DNA of 47,979 bases from Azotobacter vinelandii (GCF_001571105.1 NZ_BCTD01000032.1), one strand, 5' to 3'; counted from the first letter of the stretch, positions 1 through 10,864 are shown. Numbers and translations: made by a program. The notes: a model not told the origin generated them from the letters alone.

Positions 1-143
1 GGACCTGAAAACAGGACGTCAACCATTTTCTGTCTTCTGGGCACCTAAATTACCCACCCACTTCCCAAGAATCACAACTTTCGCTCGACAATGAGCGATT
101 TGAGCCGCGTCCCGTTCCGAGTCATGGAGCCTGGCTCAAACGC

Positions 144-2051
144 TCAGGCAGATAACTCCACCAGCAACCGATTCAGGCGCTGCACATAATCAGCGGGATT
201 CTTCAAGCCATTACCCGCCGCCAGTACGGCCTGATCGAAAATGACCAGCGCGAAGTCCTTGAAGCGGTCCTCATCGACCTCGGTGTCCAGCTTCAAAATC
301 AGCGGATGCGCGGGGTTGATCTCGAAAATCGGCTTCGCTTCCGGAACCTTTTGTCCACTAGCCTCGAGAATCTGACGCATCTGCAAGCCAAGGTCCTGCT
401 CGCCAAGAGCCAGAATCGCCGGCGACTCGGTCAAGCGATGCGACACCCGTACCTCGGTCACTTGATCGTCCAGTACTGACTTCAAGCGCTCGATCAGCCC
501 TTCCTTGGCCTTGGCGGCTTCATTCTGAGCCTGCCTGTCTTCATCTGTGTCCAACTTGCCAAGGTTGAGATCACCGCGAGCAACATCCACAAATTGCTTG
601 CCACTAAAATCAGTAAGGTACCCCATCAACCACTCATCAATGCGATCAGTCAACAGCAGTACCTCAATCCCCTTCTTGCGGAAAATTTCAAGATGGGGAC
701 TGTTTTCTATCTGGATATGGCTTTCGCCTGTGAGGTAATAGATTTTATCCTGTCCTTCACGCATCCGCTCCACGTAATCCGCCAGGGCAACACTCTGTTC
801 GCCGGACTCATCCCTCGTAGAAGCGAATCGTAGAAGGCCCGCGATACGCTCTCTGTTAGCGAAGTCCTCCGCCGGCCCCTCCTTGAGTACCTGACCGAAA
901 GCCCCCCAGAAAGTCTTGTATTTTTCCGGCTCGCTCTTAGCCAGTTTTTCCAGCACATCCAGCACACGCTTTGTCAGCACGAACTTCATCGAGTCGATGA
1001 CGGGGGCCTTCTGCAGGATTTCACGGGATACGTTCAATGATAGATCATTGGAATCCACTACCCCCTTGACGAAGCGCAAGTACAAAGGGAGAAACTCATC
1101 AGCCTGATCCATGATGAATACACGTTGCACATAAAGCTTCAACCCTTTAGGTGCATCGCGGTGATAGAGATCGAAGGGGGCGTGGCTCGGTACATAAAGC
1201 AGTGAGGTGTACTCCAGCTTGCCTTCGACCTTGTTGTGGGTCCAGGTCAGAGCATCCTGAAAGTCATGAGCGATATGCTTGTAGAACTCTTGATACTCAT
1301 TGTCCTTTATTTCGCTACGAGGCCGAGTCCACAAGGCGCTGGCGCGATTTACGGTTTCCCACTCGATTGAGGCCGAGCGATCCTCTTTATCATCACTGAA
1401 ATGCTCTTTTGGCAATTCAATGGGCAAAGCGATATGATCGGAGTACTTCCTTACAATATTGCGCAAGCGCCATCCATCGGCGAACTCCTCCTCCCCCTCC
1501 TTCAAGTGCAGGACGATTCTGGTACCCCTCTCGGGCTTCTCGATCGACGAGACCTCGAAATCACCCTCGCCCTGCGATGCCCAATGCACCCCTTCGCTGG
1601 CCGGCAGTCCGGCCCGACGACTGAATACCTCGACCTTTTCGGCGACGATAAAAGCAGAATAGAACCCCACACCAAACTGCCCGATCAGATGGGAGTCTTT
1701 TTTCTGATCACCCGAGAGGCTCTTCAGGAAATCAGCAGTCCCGGATTTGGCGATGGTTCCCAGATGGAGGATTGCGTCTTCTCGGCTCATGCCGATGCCA
1801 TTGTCCTCAAGCGTAACGGTCCTGGCCTCCTTGTCAAAGCTGATGCGAATTTTCAGCTCCGCATCATCCTCAAGCAGCTCAGGCCTGGACAGGGCCTCGA
1901 AACGCAATTTGTCGGCCGCATCGGAAGCATTGGAAATCAACTCGCGGAGAAAGATTTCCTTGTTGGAATAGAGCGAATGAATCATCAGATGAAGCAACTG
2001 CTTCACCTCGGCCTGGAAGCCCAGCGTTTCTTTTTGAGTATCCACACTCAT
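144..2051 (-). CDS. htpG: HtpG, Hsp90-family molecular chaperone
   Basis: ATP-dependent cytosolic chaperone of 635 residues, the usual bacterial Hsp90 length. The N-terminal GHKL ATPase domain shows the family signatures FLRELISNASDAADKLR, DNGIGM and GQFGVGFYSAF. The middle domain carries the SLNVSREILQ segment and the C-terminal dimerisation domain follows. The open frame extends 22 codons further upstream, but MSVDTQKETLGFQAEVKQLL is the family N-terminus, a GGAG lies about 10 bases before this ATG, and the longer version would begin inside the heat-shock promoter at 2104-2131. It is monocistronic here. Confidence 0.97.
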   Translation of the reverse strand: MSVDTQKETLGFQAEVKQLLHLMIHSLYSNKEIFLRELISNASDAADKLRFEALSRPELLEDDAELKIRISFDKEARTVTLEDNGIGMSREDAILHLGTIAKSGTADFLKSLSGDQKKDSHLIGQFGVGFYSAFIVAEKVEVFSRRAGLPASEGVHWASQGEGDFEVSSIEKPERGTRIVLHLKEGEEEFADGWRLRNIVRKYSDHIALPIELPKEHFSDDKEDRSASIEWETVNRASALWTRPRSEIKDNEYQEFYKHIAHDFQDALTWTHNKVEGKLEYTSLLYVPSHAPFDLYHRDAPKGLKLYVQRVFIMDQADEFLPLYLRFVKGVVDSNDLSLNVSREILQKAPVIDSMKFVLTKRVLDVLEKLAKSEPEKYKTFWGAFGQVLKEGPAEDFANRERIAGLLRFASTRDESGEQSVALADYVERMREGQDKIYYLTGESHIQIENSPHLEIFRKKGIEVLLLTDRIDEWLMGYLTDFSGKQFVDVARGDLNLGKLDTDEDRQAQNEAAKAKEGLIERLKSVLDDQVTEVRVSHRLTESPAILALGEQDLGLQMRQILEASGQKVPEAKPIFEINPAHPLILKLDTEVDEDRFKDFALVIFDQAVLAAGNGLKNPADYVQRLNRLLVELSA

Positions 2052-2103
2052 GGTCGTCTGACTCCATACAGATGGCATATATTGCAACTCTAGTGACTCC
2101 CCT

Positions 2104-2131
2104 AAATGGGGCGTCAAGACGAGATTTCAAG
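2104..2131 (-). promoter_or_regulatory. Predicted RpoH (sigma-32) promoter of htpG
   Basis: Read on the minus strand there is a -35 CTTGAAA (2125-2131) and a -10 CCCCATTT (2104-2111), separated by 13 bases. This fits the sigma-32 consensus CTTGAAA-N11-16-CCCCATnT essentially perfectly. It lies 53 bases upstream of the htpG start, where a heat-shock promoter is expected for this gene. Confidence 0.85.
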
Positions 2132-2287
2132 CGACGGATCAGTCTTGGAGATGGAGCAACTCGATCGACCGGACGCTCTGGGGGCTGAGCCTGGAGCTGG
2201 TGGACCCGCCCTCCCCCGGTGCGCGGTCCTGCAAGAGACGTATGTGAGGCAGCTCCGAGAGGCATCCTTTCGTCCGTGGAAGGCCTC

Positions 2288-2865
2288 ATGTCCGCATCAC
2301 GCCTTTGCAAGACGAGCGCGCAGCTGCAATCGATGAGTCGCTCGCCATCGCACTCACTGGTGCGCCGAGCCCGCATTGCTCTGCTGGCGGCAGAGGGTGT
2401 GACCAACGCCCGGATCGCCCAACGGGGCGGCATCAGCCTGCCCTCGATATCGCACAGGAAAAAGCGCTGCGCCCAATACGGTCTGACGGGTCTGCATGAA
2501 AAGGCCAAATCGGGTCGGCCATGTACCTATGGATGACGTGGCCGTTGCAGCCTTGCTCGACAAGGTCCTCAACGCTCCACCCGACCCAGCCACGCATTGG
2601 CGCGTGCGTACAGCGGCCCAGGCCAGTGGAATCTCCAGGAGCCAGGCCGCGCTACTTCGACCTCTTTGGTGTGCAACCGCATCGCAGCAATCACTTCGAA
2701 CGTTCCAACGCCCCGTACTTCGTCACGAAGGTGCGCGACATCGTCGGGTTGTACCTGGCCGCGTGTCGGCAAGAAGAGCCCGTGCCAGGCGTTGCAGCGC
2801 ACCAGGCCCATGCTGCCCATGGGGCTGGCGTGACCCACGGCTACCATCCGCCATGGCACCACTGA
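2288..2865 (+). pseudogene. Remnant of an IS630-family transposase
   Basis: Pieces of one IS630-type transposase lie in three reading frames. The first frame (2288-2536) has the helix-turn-helix part: VRRARIALLAAEGVTNARIA, then GLTGLHEKAKSGRP. A second frame (from about 2533) has DDVAVAALLDKVLNAPPDPA and HWRVRTAAQASGISRS. A third (about 2650-2865) has YFDLFGVQPHRSNHF, YFVTKVRDIVGLYL and VTHGYHPPWHH, while a short part of the middle (about 2770-2833, KSPCQALQRTRPMLPMGL) is again in another frame. At least three frameshifts are needed and the C-terminal DDE catalytic part is absent after about 2866, so it is dead. No terminal inverted repeats were recognised. Confidence 0.85.
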
Positions 2866-3479
2866 CCTGCCGGTCACGCGACGTATCCTTGTTCAGCTTC
2901 ACCAGAAAATGTTGCAGCTTGCCATCAATGAAGATCTTATTTGATCCCCATATACTTGGCTTGGGAGCAACACACGAAAAAGCCCATACAACTGGAGTGA
3001 TTTCGTTGCAAAGCGGCGCATCAAGCAGCCCCGACTGCATAGGCAAGAGTATCTCTTCTGAGTCAAAGTGAAGATCTATTTTTCCATTGCGGTAATGCAG
3101 CCGGTCGGCAAGCTTTTCGAAACTGGACTCAGAACCCTATAGATAGACGAAGCATCAGCATACGGAGTATTGCCAGGCCGAGCCCATCCTACGCGTCCCA
3201 AATGAATTCGTCTTTCCCGCAACCACCCATACCTGCATCAACCTTGAAAAAGTTGCAATGATACAATCTGGGCGACCAGACCCAGAATGAATTCACAAGT
3301 CGTAAACCTGTAATTATTATTTTAAATAGCCCCAAATGCATACTTATAAAGCGACTGCTGAATCAATACTCCGCCGGATACCAGAAACCCCCATGAGAAC
3401 CGGTACAATCCCCCATTGAACTTCGGGGGATCGGCATGCTCGAACTGGATAGCGTGATCGCTCATCGAAGGAGACCTCC
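2866..3479. other. Gene-free stretch after the IS630 remnant
   Basis: No convincing gene was found. The stretch is visibly more A+T-rich than the rest of the window (for example 3240-3360), as often seen around old insertions. Short open frames on both strands have no recognisable motif. Close to the lipoprotein gene there is a TACAAT (3404-3409) and a hairpin TCCCCC/GGGGGA (3409-3414 with 3425-3430) that may belong to its promoter or leader; no good -35 was seen. Confidence 0.5.
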
Positions 3480-3722
3480 ATGCACAAATCCCTTGCTTAT
3501 GCCGTACTGCTGGCAGCCACCTTGGGTCTGGCAGCCTGTGACTCGTCGAAAGACGAGAAAGCGTCGCCCGCCGCTCCAGCCACTCCGCCATCGAGTCCCA
3601 CCACCGAGGAGAGGCCGTCGGAGCCCACCCCACCTGCGCCCACTACTACGCCTGCCCCGTCTACTGTCCCGCCGACTACCCCTGCTCCGTCGGAGCCTGA
3701 AACCGGGTCCGAGCAGAGATAG
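3480..3722 (+). CDS. Small proline/threonine-rich lipoprotein
   Basis: An 80-residue protein with a lipoprotein signal peptide: MHKS, a hydrophobic core, and the lipobox LAAC with Cys20 as the lipidated residue. The mature part (about 60 residues) is almost only Pro, Thr, Ser, Ala and Glu, so it is probably an extended, unstructured envelope lipoprotein without an enzymatic domain. Asp follows the Cys; in E. coli Asp at +2 signals inner-membrane retention, but rules differ in Pseudomonas. GAAGGAGA lies just upstream of the ATG as a strong ribosome binding site. Function is unknown. Confidence 0.75.
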   Translation: MHKSLAYAVLLAATLGLAACDSSKDEKASPAAPATPPSSPTTEERPSEPTPPAPTTTPAPSTVPPTTPAPSEPETGSEQR

Positions 3723-4212
3723 ATCGCGGAAATCTCGACAAGCCATGCGGGGGAAGGCGCCTCGAAACCTGCCGTATAGTGCAGGTTCGACACATCCCCG
3801 GTTCCCATCCTGAGCAAGCGGGTCAAGCTTGTTCGCGGTTGCAGAATGATCACGCACCCGCTCGCTCAGCACATGGACCGCAGTCCGTAGATGAATAGTC
3901 AGTCAGACCGGCATACTTGACATCACAATGCCCTCCGCCTTGTACCAAGAGAGCCTGGCAACCATAACCGCGCCCCCCCCCGTCCCGGACACCTCTTGAT
4001 GCCAGGCGACGACGGTTCCATTCCTGGATATTCCAAGGCGACGGGGCACCTTTGCCTCCCTCCGTAACGGAAAAGTAACTCGATTTATGAGTATCGCTAA
4101 CTACACTCACTAAGACGTGGAACCAACAGCCCCCTGACTGGCATGGAGAAAGCCGTCCCACTGCCGAGAGTGATGGATGATCGCTTTTTGCTCATGGATA
4201 GGCCTTCCCCAT
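3723..4212. other. Intergenic region between the lipoprotein and LysR genes
   Basis: No supportable gene. Open frames here (for example a minus-strand frame over 3850-4161) have no family motif, no ribosome binding site and atypical composition. The 150 bases before the LysR gene are more A+T-rich and probably hold its promoter and autoregulatory site; no specific operator was recognised. Confidence 0.4.
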
Positions 4213-5133
4213 ATGGATACCCTGAACAATGTTTCCGACTTCTACCTATTAGTCCGCGTCATCGAAGCCGGCGGCTTCACGGCAGCAGCCGCCGAAACAG
4301 GCATTCCTCGCTCACGTCTGAGCCGACGCATCATCGAACTCGAGCAGCGATTGGGAGTGCGCCTGCTGAACCGCAGTACCCGCAGCTTTGCGATGACCAG
4401 TACCGGCGAACAGGTGTACCGGCACGCATTGGGCATACTGGCCGCCACCGAAGCTGCCGAGGGAGCCGCACGGGAAGTGCAAGGCGGCCCATCCGGACTG
4501 ATCCGCCTCGCCGTTCCCAGTCTACTGCAGGAAGTGCTGGGCGAACTCCTGCTCGGCTTCGCGAGCAGTCAACCCAAGGTAAGGCTCGCCTTGGGGTTGC
4601 ATAGCAACCATGCGGAGCTATCGCTACAGCGCCACGACTTGCTTCTCTATCTCGAGGGACAACCGCCAGACAGCGCCGATATCGTTGCGCACCCCATAGG
4701 TCAGGTTCACTTCGTCACAGTCGCCAGTCCGGAACTCTGTAAAAAGCTCGGCCACCTCCGGCATCCCGACGAGTTGGACGACCGGAACTGCCTCGGCTTC
4801 GGTCCGCCGCAGGCCATTCGCCCATGGCTGCTGCGCAATGCCGCGCCGCGACTGCTGCGCCAATCCTGTTTCAGCAGCGACAACCTGCCGCTTCTCCTCG
4901 ACGCCGCGCGCAACGGGCTCGGCCTGGCCCATCTGCCGTTCTATGCCTGCGCCGGAGACTTGGCCAGCGGCCGGCTGCTCCGGCTGTTCGAAGCTCACGA
5001 ACCGCCAGCCCTTCCCCTGCTGGCACTCACCCCACCGCACCGGGCCATGACACCTGCCATTCGCGCATTGATTCAATTCATCCGATCGAACCTCGAAGAA
5101 CTCCAGGAACGGGGAATCGTTCTGGCAACCTGA
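4213..5133 (+). CDS. LysR-family transcriptional regulator
   Basis: A 306-residue LysR-type regulator. The N-terminal winged helix-turn-helix is clear (DFYLLVRVIEAGGFTAAAAE, then SRLSRRIIELEQRLGVRLLN and TRSFAMTSTGE), followed by the effector-binding substrate domain. The start at MDTLNNVSDFY is chosen over an ATG 12 codons upstream because the family helix begins within a few residues of it. It has no divergent partner: the upstream neighbour is the small lipoprotein on the same strand, and the downstream gene converges. The regulated genes and effector cannot be named. Confidence 0.92.
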   Translation: MDTLNNVSDFYLLVRVIEAGGFTAAAAETGIPRSRLSRRIIELEQRLGVRLLNRSTRSFAMTSTGEQVYRHALGILAATEAAEGAAREVQGGPSGLIRLAVPSLLQEVLGELLLGFASSQPKVRLALGLHSNHAELSLQRHDLLLYLEGQPPDSADIVAHPIGQVHFVTVASPELCKKLGHLRHPDELDDRNCLGFGPPQAIRPWLLRNAAPRLLRQSCFSSDNLPLLLDAARNGLGLAHLPFYACAGDLASGRLLRLFEAHEPPALPLLALTPPHRAMTPAIRALIQFIRSNLEELQERGIVLAT

Positions 5134-5144
5134 TCCCACCGCAT

Positions 5145-5165
5145 CAGCCGGCGCGAAGCCGGCTG
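5145..5165. terminator. Hairpin between convergent LysR and ABC exporter genes
   Basis: Perfect 8-bp stem CAGCCGGC/GCCGGCTG with a 5-base loop, 12 bases after the LysR stop codon and before the end of the oppositely oriented ABC exporter gene. There is no U-tract on either side, so it is a bidirectional terminator or RNA-stabilising hairpin by position. Confidence 0.55.
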
Positions 5166-5225
5166 GCCGTACCTCACGGCACGCAGTGTTCCAGGAAAAC
5201 TTCGCCCCTTTGGAAAGGCCCCGAC

Positions 5226-7034
5226 TCAGCCTGCCCGCTCCGCCTCTCGCTGCTGCAACTGCCACATCCGTGCATAGTGGCCATCCCGGGCCAGCAGATC
5301 GTCATGGCTGCCACGCTCGACGATCCGCCCACCGTCCATCACCAGGATCTGGTCGGCATTCATCACCGTGGATAGGCGATGGGCGATGACCAGAGTGGTG
5401 CGACCGCGCTGGATATGCTCGAGTTCGGCCTGGATGGCCCGCTCGGACTGGGAATCCAGCGCGGAAGTAGCCTCGTCGAAGATCAGGATGCCGGGATTCT
5501 TCAGGATCGCCCGGGCAATCGCCACGCGCTGCTTCTCGCCACCGGAGAGCTTCAGGCCACGCTCGCCCACCTGGGTATCGTAGCCGTCGGGCAGGCTCCG
5601 GATGAACGCATGGATGTGCGCGGCGCGGGCCGCGGCCTCCACCTCCTCGCGACTGGCCTCCGGGCGACCATAACGGATGTTGTAGAAGATGCTGTCGTTG
5701 AACAGCACGGTATCCTGGGGAACGATGGCGATGGTCCCGCGCAACGAAGCCTGGGTCAGTCGGCGGATATCCCGGCCATCGATGAGGATGGCTCCGCCGT
5801 CGACGTCGTAGAAGCGGTACAGCAAACGGGCCAGGGTCGACTTGCCCGACCCCGAGTGTCCCACCACAGCCACGGTACCACCCGCCGGGATCTCGAAATC
5901 CACATCGTGCAGGATCTGCCGACGCGGGTCGTAGCCGAAGCGCACCGCCTCGAAGCGCACGCTCGGCCGGGTAGCGACCAGCGGCCCGGCATCCGGCGAA
6001 TCCTGCACGTCCTGGCGCTCGTCGAGCAGACCGAACAAACGCTCCATGTTGGTCAGCGCCTGCTTCACTTCGCGGTACATCATTCCCAGCAGGAACAGCG
6101 GCGCGGAGAGCTGCAACAGATAGGCGTTGACCAGCACCAGGTCGCCGACCGTCATGCTGCCGCCGACCACCCCGGCGGCGGCCAGCCACATCATCGCGGT
6201 GACGCCGATCGAGACCAGTACGACCTGGCCGAGGTTGAGCACGGCCAGGCTGGTGGTGGACTTGACCCTGGCATTCTCCAGACGGTGCAGGCTCTCGTCG
6301 TAGCGACTCGCCTCGTGCTCCTCGTTATTGAAGTACTTGACCGTCTCGTAGTTGAGCAGCGAATCGACCGCCCGTTCGTTGGCCCGGGTATCGGCCTCCA
6401 CCGAGGCGCGATAGTAGCGGGTGCGCCATTCGGTGATGGCGAAAGTCCAGCCCCCGTAGGCCAGCAGGGTAGCCAGAGTGACGGCGGCGAAGCGCCAGTC
6501 GTAGGCCCAGACCAGCACGGTCGTGACCAGGATCACTTCCAGGAAAATCGGAATGATCGAATACAGGGTCCAGTCGAGCAGATCGGAGATAGCGCTGCCG
6601 CCGCGCTCCACGTCGCGCGCCACGCCGCCGGTACGCCGACCCAGATGGAATTTCAGACTGAGCCCGTGCAGATGACGGAACACCTTGAGAGTGACCTGCC
6701 GCGAAGTCCGCGCCATGACCCGGGCGAACACCACCTGACGCAGTTCCGTGAACAGGCTTACGCCGATCCGCGAAGTCCCATAGGCCAGCAGCAGACCGAC
6801 CGGCAGCATCGGCAGACTGGGCTCGACGTTGAGACCGTCGACGATCCGCTTGAGGACGACGGGCACCAGCAGGTTGCACAGCTTGGCGACGAACACCAGG
6901 CCCAGAGCCAGCAGTATTCGCCCCAGGAAGGGACGCAGATAAGGCAGTAGATCGGCGATCACCGCGAAATCGCCACGCGCTTCGCGGGCACGCCGCAGCG
7001 GGGCGGCTCCGGAAACCGAATGGTCTTGGCTCAT
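5226..7034 (-). CDS. ABC half-transporter of the Atm1/HMT1 type (fused membrane and ATPase domains)
   Basis: A 602-residue exporter half-molecule. The first about 330 residues form a six-helix ABC exporter membrane domain; the C-terminal ATPase has Walker A GHSGSGKST (about residues 389-398), Q-loop VPQD, signature LSGGEKQRVAIARA, Walker B ILIFDEATSAL and the H-loop in IAHRLSTV. The segments FHLGRRTGGVARDVERG and NYETVKYFNNE are typical of the Atm1/HMT1 group, which exports glutathione-linked persulfides or metal conjugates. Such proteins act as homodimers in the inner membrane. MSQDHS is taken as the start, 13 codons inside a longer frame. The transported substrate is an inference from the family. 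Confidence 0.92.
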   Translation of the reverse strand: MSQDHSVSGAAPLRRAREARGDFAVIADLLPYLRPFLGRILLALGLVFVAKLCNLLVPVVLKRIVDGLNVEPSLPMLPVGLLLAYGTSRIGVSLFTELRQVVFARVMARTSRQVTLKVFRHLHGLSLKFHLGRRTGGVARDVERGGSAISDLLDWTLYSIIPIFLEVILVTTVLVWAYDWRFAAVTLATLLAYGGWTFAITEWRTRYYRASVEADTRANERAVDSLLNYETVKYFNNEEHEASRYDESLHRLENARVKSTTSLAVLNLGQVVLVSIGVTAMMWLAAAGVVGGSMTVGDLVLVNAYLLQLSAPLFLLGMMYREVKQALTNMERLFGLLDERQDVQDSPDAGPLVATRPSVRFEAVRFGYDPRRQILHDVDFEIPAGGTVAVVGHSGSGKSTLARLLYRFYDVDGGAILIDGRDIRRLTQASLRGTIAIVPQDTVLFNDSIFYNIRYGRPEASREEVEAAARAAHIHAFIRSLPDGYDTQVGERGLKLSGGEKQRVAIARAILKNPGILIFDEATSALDSQSERAIQAELEHIQRGRTTLVIAHRLSTVMNADQILVMDGGRIVERGSHDDLLARDGHYARMWQLQQREAERAG

Positions 7035-7298
7035 GGGGAAAATCTCTCGACGGCTGAACAGGCTGTCACGCAAAGCCCGGTTTCGGACCGGACATGCTGG
7101 CCCGTCCGGCAGCCGACTGCAATCTCGACGACCAGCACAGCCGGTCGATGCCGGGGAACTCTGTCCCGCACCCGGGCAGTCTACCCAATGAGCCTCATCA
7201 TGCCGACCGTGGTTTCATCACGCAGCGGATGCAAGCACTCCCTCTGCCGGAAAGACATCGAGGAGAACGGTTTGCTCATTTCCCAGGAGCGACGAAGC

Positions 7299-8576
7299 AT
7301 GCAGTCCCCCCAGCCGCCCCGTGAGAGCGCCCCGCCAGCACTCACGGAGCGCTTCCAGCGCATCCGCGCCACCAGCGAGGCGATCTGCGCACCACTGCAG
7401 ATCGAAGACTACGTCATCCAGAGCATGCCCGATGCGAGTCCGCCGAAATGGCACCTGGCCCATGTCAGTTGGTTCTTCGAAACCTTCGTGCTGCAGCCCT
7501 TCCTGCGTGGTTACCGGGTCATGGACGAAGCCTACGACCACCTGTTCAACTCCTATTACGAGACCCACGGCCAGCCCTTTCCCCGCGCCAGCCGCGGCCT
7601 GCTCTCGCGTCCCGGCGTGGCCGAGGTCTATCGCTATCGCCAGCACGTCGACACGGCCATGGGCGAACTGCTCGCCCAGCCGCCGGAAGAGCATGGCGCG
7701 GAGATCGTCCGTCGCGTCGAGCTGGGCCTGCAGCACGAACAGCAGCACCAGGAACTGCTGCTCATGGACATCCTGCACATCCTCGCGCAGAACCCGCTGC
7801 GGCCGGCCTACCGCACCGATCTGCGGCCGGGCCCCGCGCAGTTGCCGGACGAGCCCCACTGGCGGGACCACTCCGGCGGCCTGCATCAGATCGGCCACCA
7901 CGGCGAGGGCTTCGCCTTCGATTGCGAGACGCCACGGCACCGCCAGTTTCTCGAAAGCTTTCGCCTGGCCAGCCGGCCGGTGAGTTGCGCCGACTACCTC
8001 GCCTTCATGGGCGACGGCGGCTACGCCCGCCCGGAACTCTGGCTGGCCGATGGCTGGAACCTGATCCGCCAGGCCGGCTGGCGTGCGCCGCTGTACTGGC
8101 AGCGCACGGACGGCCGCTGGCTGGAAATGACCCTGGGCGGCCTGCGTCCGCTGGACCTGCAGGCACCGGTCTGCCACATCAGTTTCTACGAAGCCGACGC
8201 CTATGCCCGCTGGGCCGGCGCTCGCCTGCCCAGCGAGGCGGAATGGGAAATCGCCGCCCGCAGCCAGCCGATCGCCGGCAACCTCCTCGAGAGCGATCAC
8301 CTGCACCCGGTCGCCTCGCCACAGGCCGCGCCGATATCCCAGTTGTACGGCGATGTCTGGGAGTGGACCGCCAGCGCCTACCGCCCCTACCCGGGCTTCA
8401 AGCCGCTACCGGGCAGCCTCGGCGAGTACAACGGCAAGTTCATGTGCGGGCAGATGGTTCTGCGCGGTGGCTGCTGCGTCACCCCGCGGGCGCATATCCG
8501 CGCCACCTATCGCAACTTCTTCTACCCGGCCATGCGCTGGCAATTCGCCGGGCTGCGCCTGGCCAAGGAGGCTTGA
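7299..8576 (+). CDS. egtB: EgtB, ergothioneine biosynthesis sulfoxide synthase
   Basis: A 425-residue mononuclear non-heme iron enzyme that joins hercynine to a thiol donor (gamma-glutamylcysteine or cysteine) using O2 in ergothioneine synthesis. The N-terminal DinB-like domain supplies the iron histidines: KWHLAH (His55) and HEQQHQE (His146 and His150), the expected HX3HXE pattern. The C-terminal formylglycine-generating-enzyme-like domain shows PVCHISFYEADAYARWAGAR, LPSEAEWE and GDVWEWTASAY. ATG 7299 has AGGAG nine bases upstream; the frame upstream of it is not protein-like. The egtD gene follows after two bases, confirming the pathway. Confidence 0.94.
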   Translation: MQSPQPPRESAPPALTERFQRIRATSEAICAPLQIEDYVIQSMPDASPPKWHLAHVSWFFETFVLQPFLRGYRVMDEAYDHLFNSYYETHGQPFPRASRGLLSRPGVAEVYRYRQHVDTAMGELLAQPPEEHGAEIVRRVELGLQHEQQHQELLLMDILHILAQNPLRPAYRTDLRPGPAQLPDEPHWRDHSGGLHQIGHHGEGFAFDCETPRHRQFLESFRLASRPVSCADYLAFMGDGGYARPELWLADGWNLIRQAGWRAPLYWQRTDGRWLEMTLGGLRPLDLQAPVCHISFYEADAYARWAGARLPSEAEWEIAARSQPIAGNLLESDHLHPVASPQAAPISQLYGDVWEWTASAYRPYPGFKPLPGSLGEYNGKFMCGQMVLRGGCCVTPRAHIRATYRNFFYPAMRWQFAGLRLAKEA

Positions 8577-8578
8577 GC

Positions 8579-9541
8579 GTGCCACTGTCCATCCGTTTCC
8601 ACGACCAGCGTTCGCAGAATGCCGAACATTCCCTGCGCGAAACGGTGCTCGCCGGCTTTGCCGAGCGGCCCAAGGCGACACCGCCGAAGCTGTTCTACGA
8701 CCGTCGCGGGTCCGAGCTGTTCGAGCAGATCTGCCGACAGCCCGAATACTATCCGACACGCACCGAAGAACTGATTCTCGCCCGCGCCGCCCGTGACATC
8801 GCCGGTATCGCCGGGCGGGATGCCAGTCTGGTGGAGCTGGGCAGCGGCGCCAGCCGCAAGGTGCGCCTGCTGCTGGAGGCCATGCACCCTGCCAGCTACC
8901 TGGGCATCGACATTTCCGAGGATTTCCTGTGCGCCAGCACCCAGCGCCTGGCGGATGACTATCCCTGGCTGGAGGTGCATGCCGCCTGCGCCGATTTCTC
9001 CCGGCCGATGAGCCTGCCGGACGGCTTCGCCGGCGAGCATCCGCTGGCCTTCTTTCCCGGCTCCAGCATCGGCAACTTCGATCCCCGGGAGGCACAGGCC
9101 TTTCTCGCCAATCTTCACGAGTTGCTGCCGGCGAAAGGCGGTCTGCTGATAGGCGTCGATCTGGTCAAGGACAGGAGCGTGCTGGAAGCGGCCTATAACG
9201 ACCGGGCCGGGGTCACCGCGGCCTTCAACCTGAACCTTCTGGAGCGCATCCGCCGCGAACTGGACAGCGACATCGAGCCGGACAGCTTCGTCCATCGCGC
9301 CTTCTTCAATCAGGCCGACTCGCGGATCGAGATGCACCTGGTCAGCAGCCGCGCGCAAGACGTGACGATCGAGAGCGAACGCTTTCACTTCGCCGCCGGC
9401 GAGAGCCTGCACACCGAGAACTCCTACAAGTACAGCGCCGAGGACTTCCATGCCCTGGCCGATGGCGCCGGCTTCCGTGCCCTGGCCATGTGGACCGACC
9501 CGCTGGCGCTGTTCAGCGTGCATTACCTGCAGCGGGAATAG
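8579..9541 (+). CDS. egtD: EgtD, L-histidine N-alpha-methyltransferase
   Basis: A 320-residue SAM-dependent enzyme that trimethylates histidine to hercynine, the first step to ergothioneine. Diagnostic segments are PKLFYDRRGSELFEQICRQP, EYYPTRTEELIL, the SAM motif VELGSGASRKV (about residues 83-93), FFPGSSIGNFDP and LIGVDLVKD. It starts with GTG two bases after the egtB stop, so the pair is almost certainly co-transcribed and translationally coupled. With EgtB this gives the hercynine and sulfoxide steps; dedicated egtA, egtC and egtE are not in the window, and their jobs could be done by general enzymes. Confidence 0.95.
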   Translation: MPLSIRFHDQRSQNAEHSLRETVLAGFAERPKATPPKLFYDRRGSELFEQICRQPEYYPTRTEELILARAARDIAGIAGRDASLVELGSGASRKVRLLLEAMHPASYLGIDISEDFLCASTQRLADDYPWLEVHAACADFSRPMSLPDGFAGEHPLAFFPGSSIGNFDPREAQAFLANLHELLPAKGGLLIGVDLVKDRSVLEAAYNDRAGVTAAFNLNLLERIRRELDSDIEPDSFVHRAFFNQADSRIEMHLVSSRAQDVTIESERFHFAAGESLHTENSYKYSAEDFHALADGAGFRALAMWTDPLALFSVHYLQRE

Positions 9542-9544
9542 CCC

Positions 9545-10864
<1,320 letters not shown>

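Noticed and set aside
2723..3046. Minus-strand frame containing KIFIDGKLQHFLVKLNKD
   Set aside because: A short stretch looks protein-like and could be another mobile-element fragment, but I recognise no family and the rest is the shadow of the IS630 remnant.
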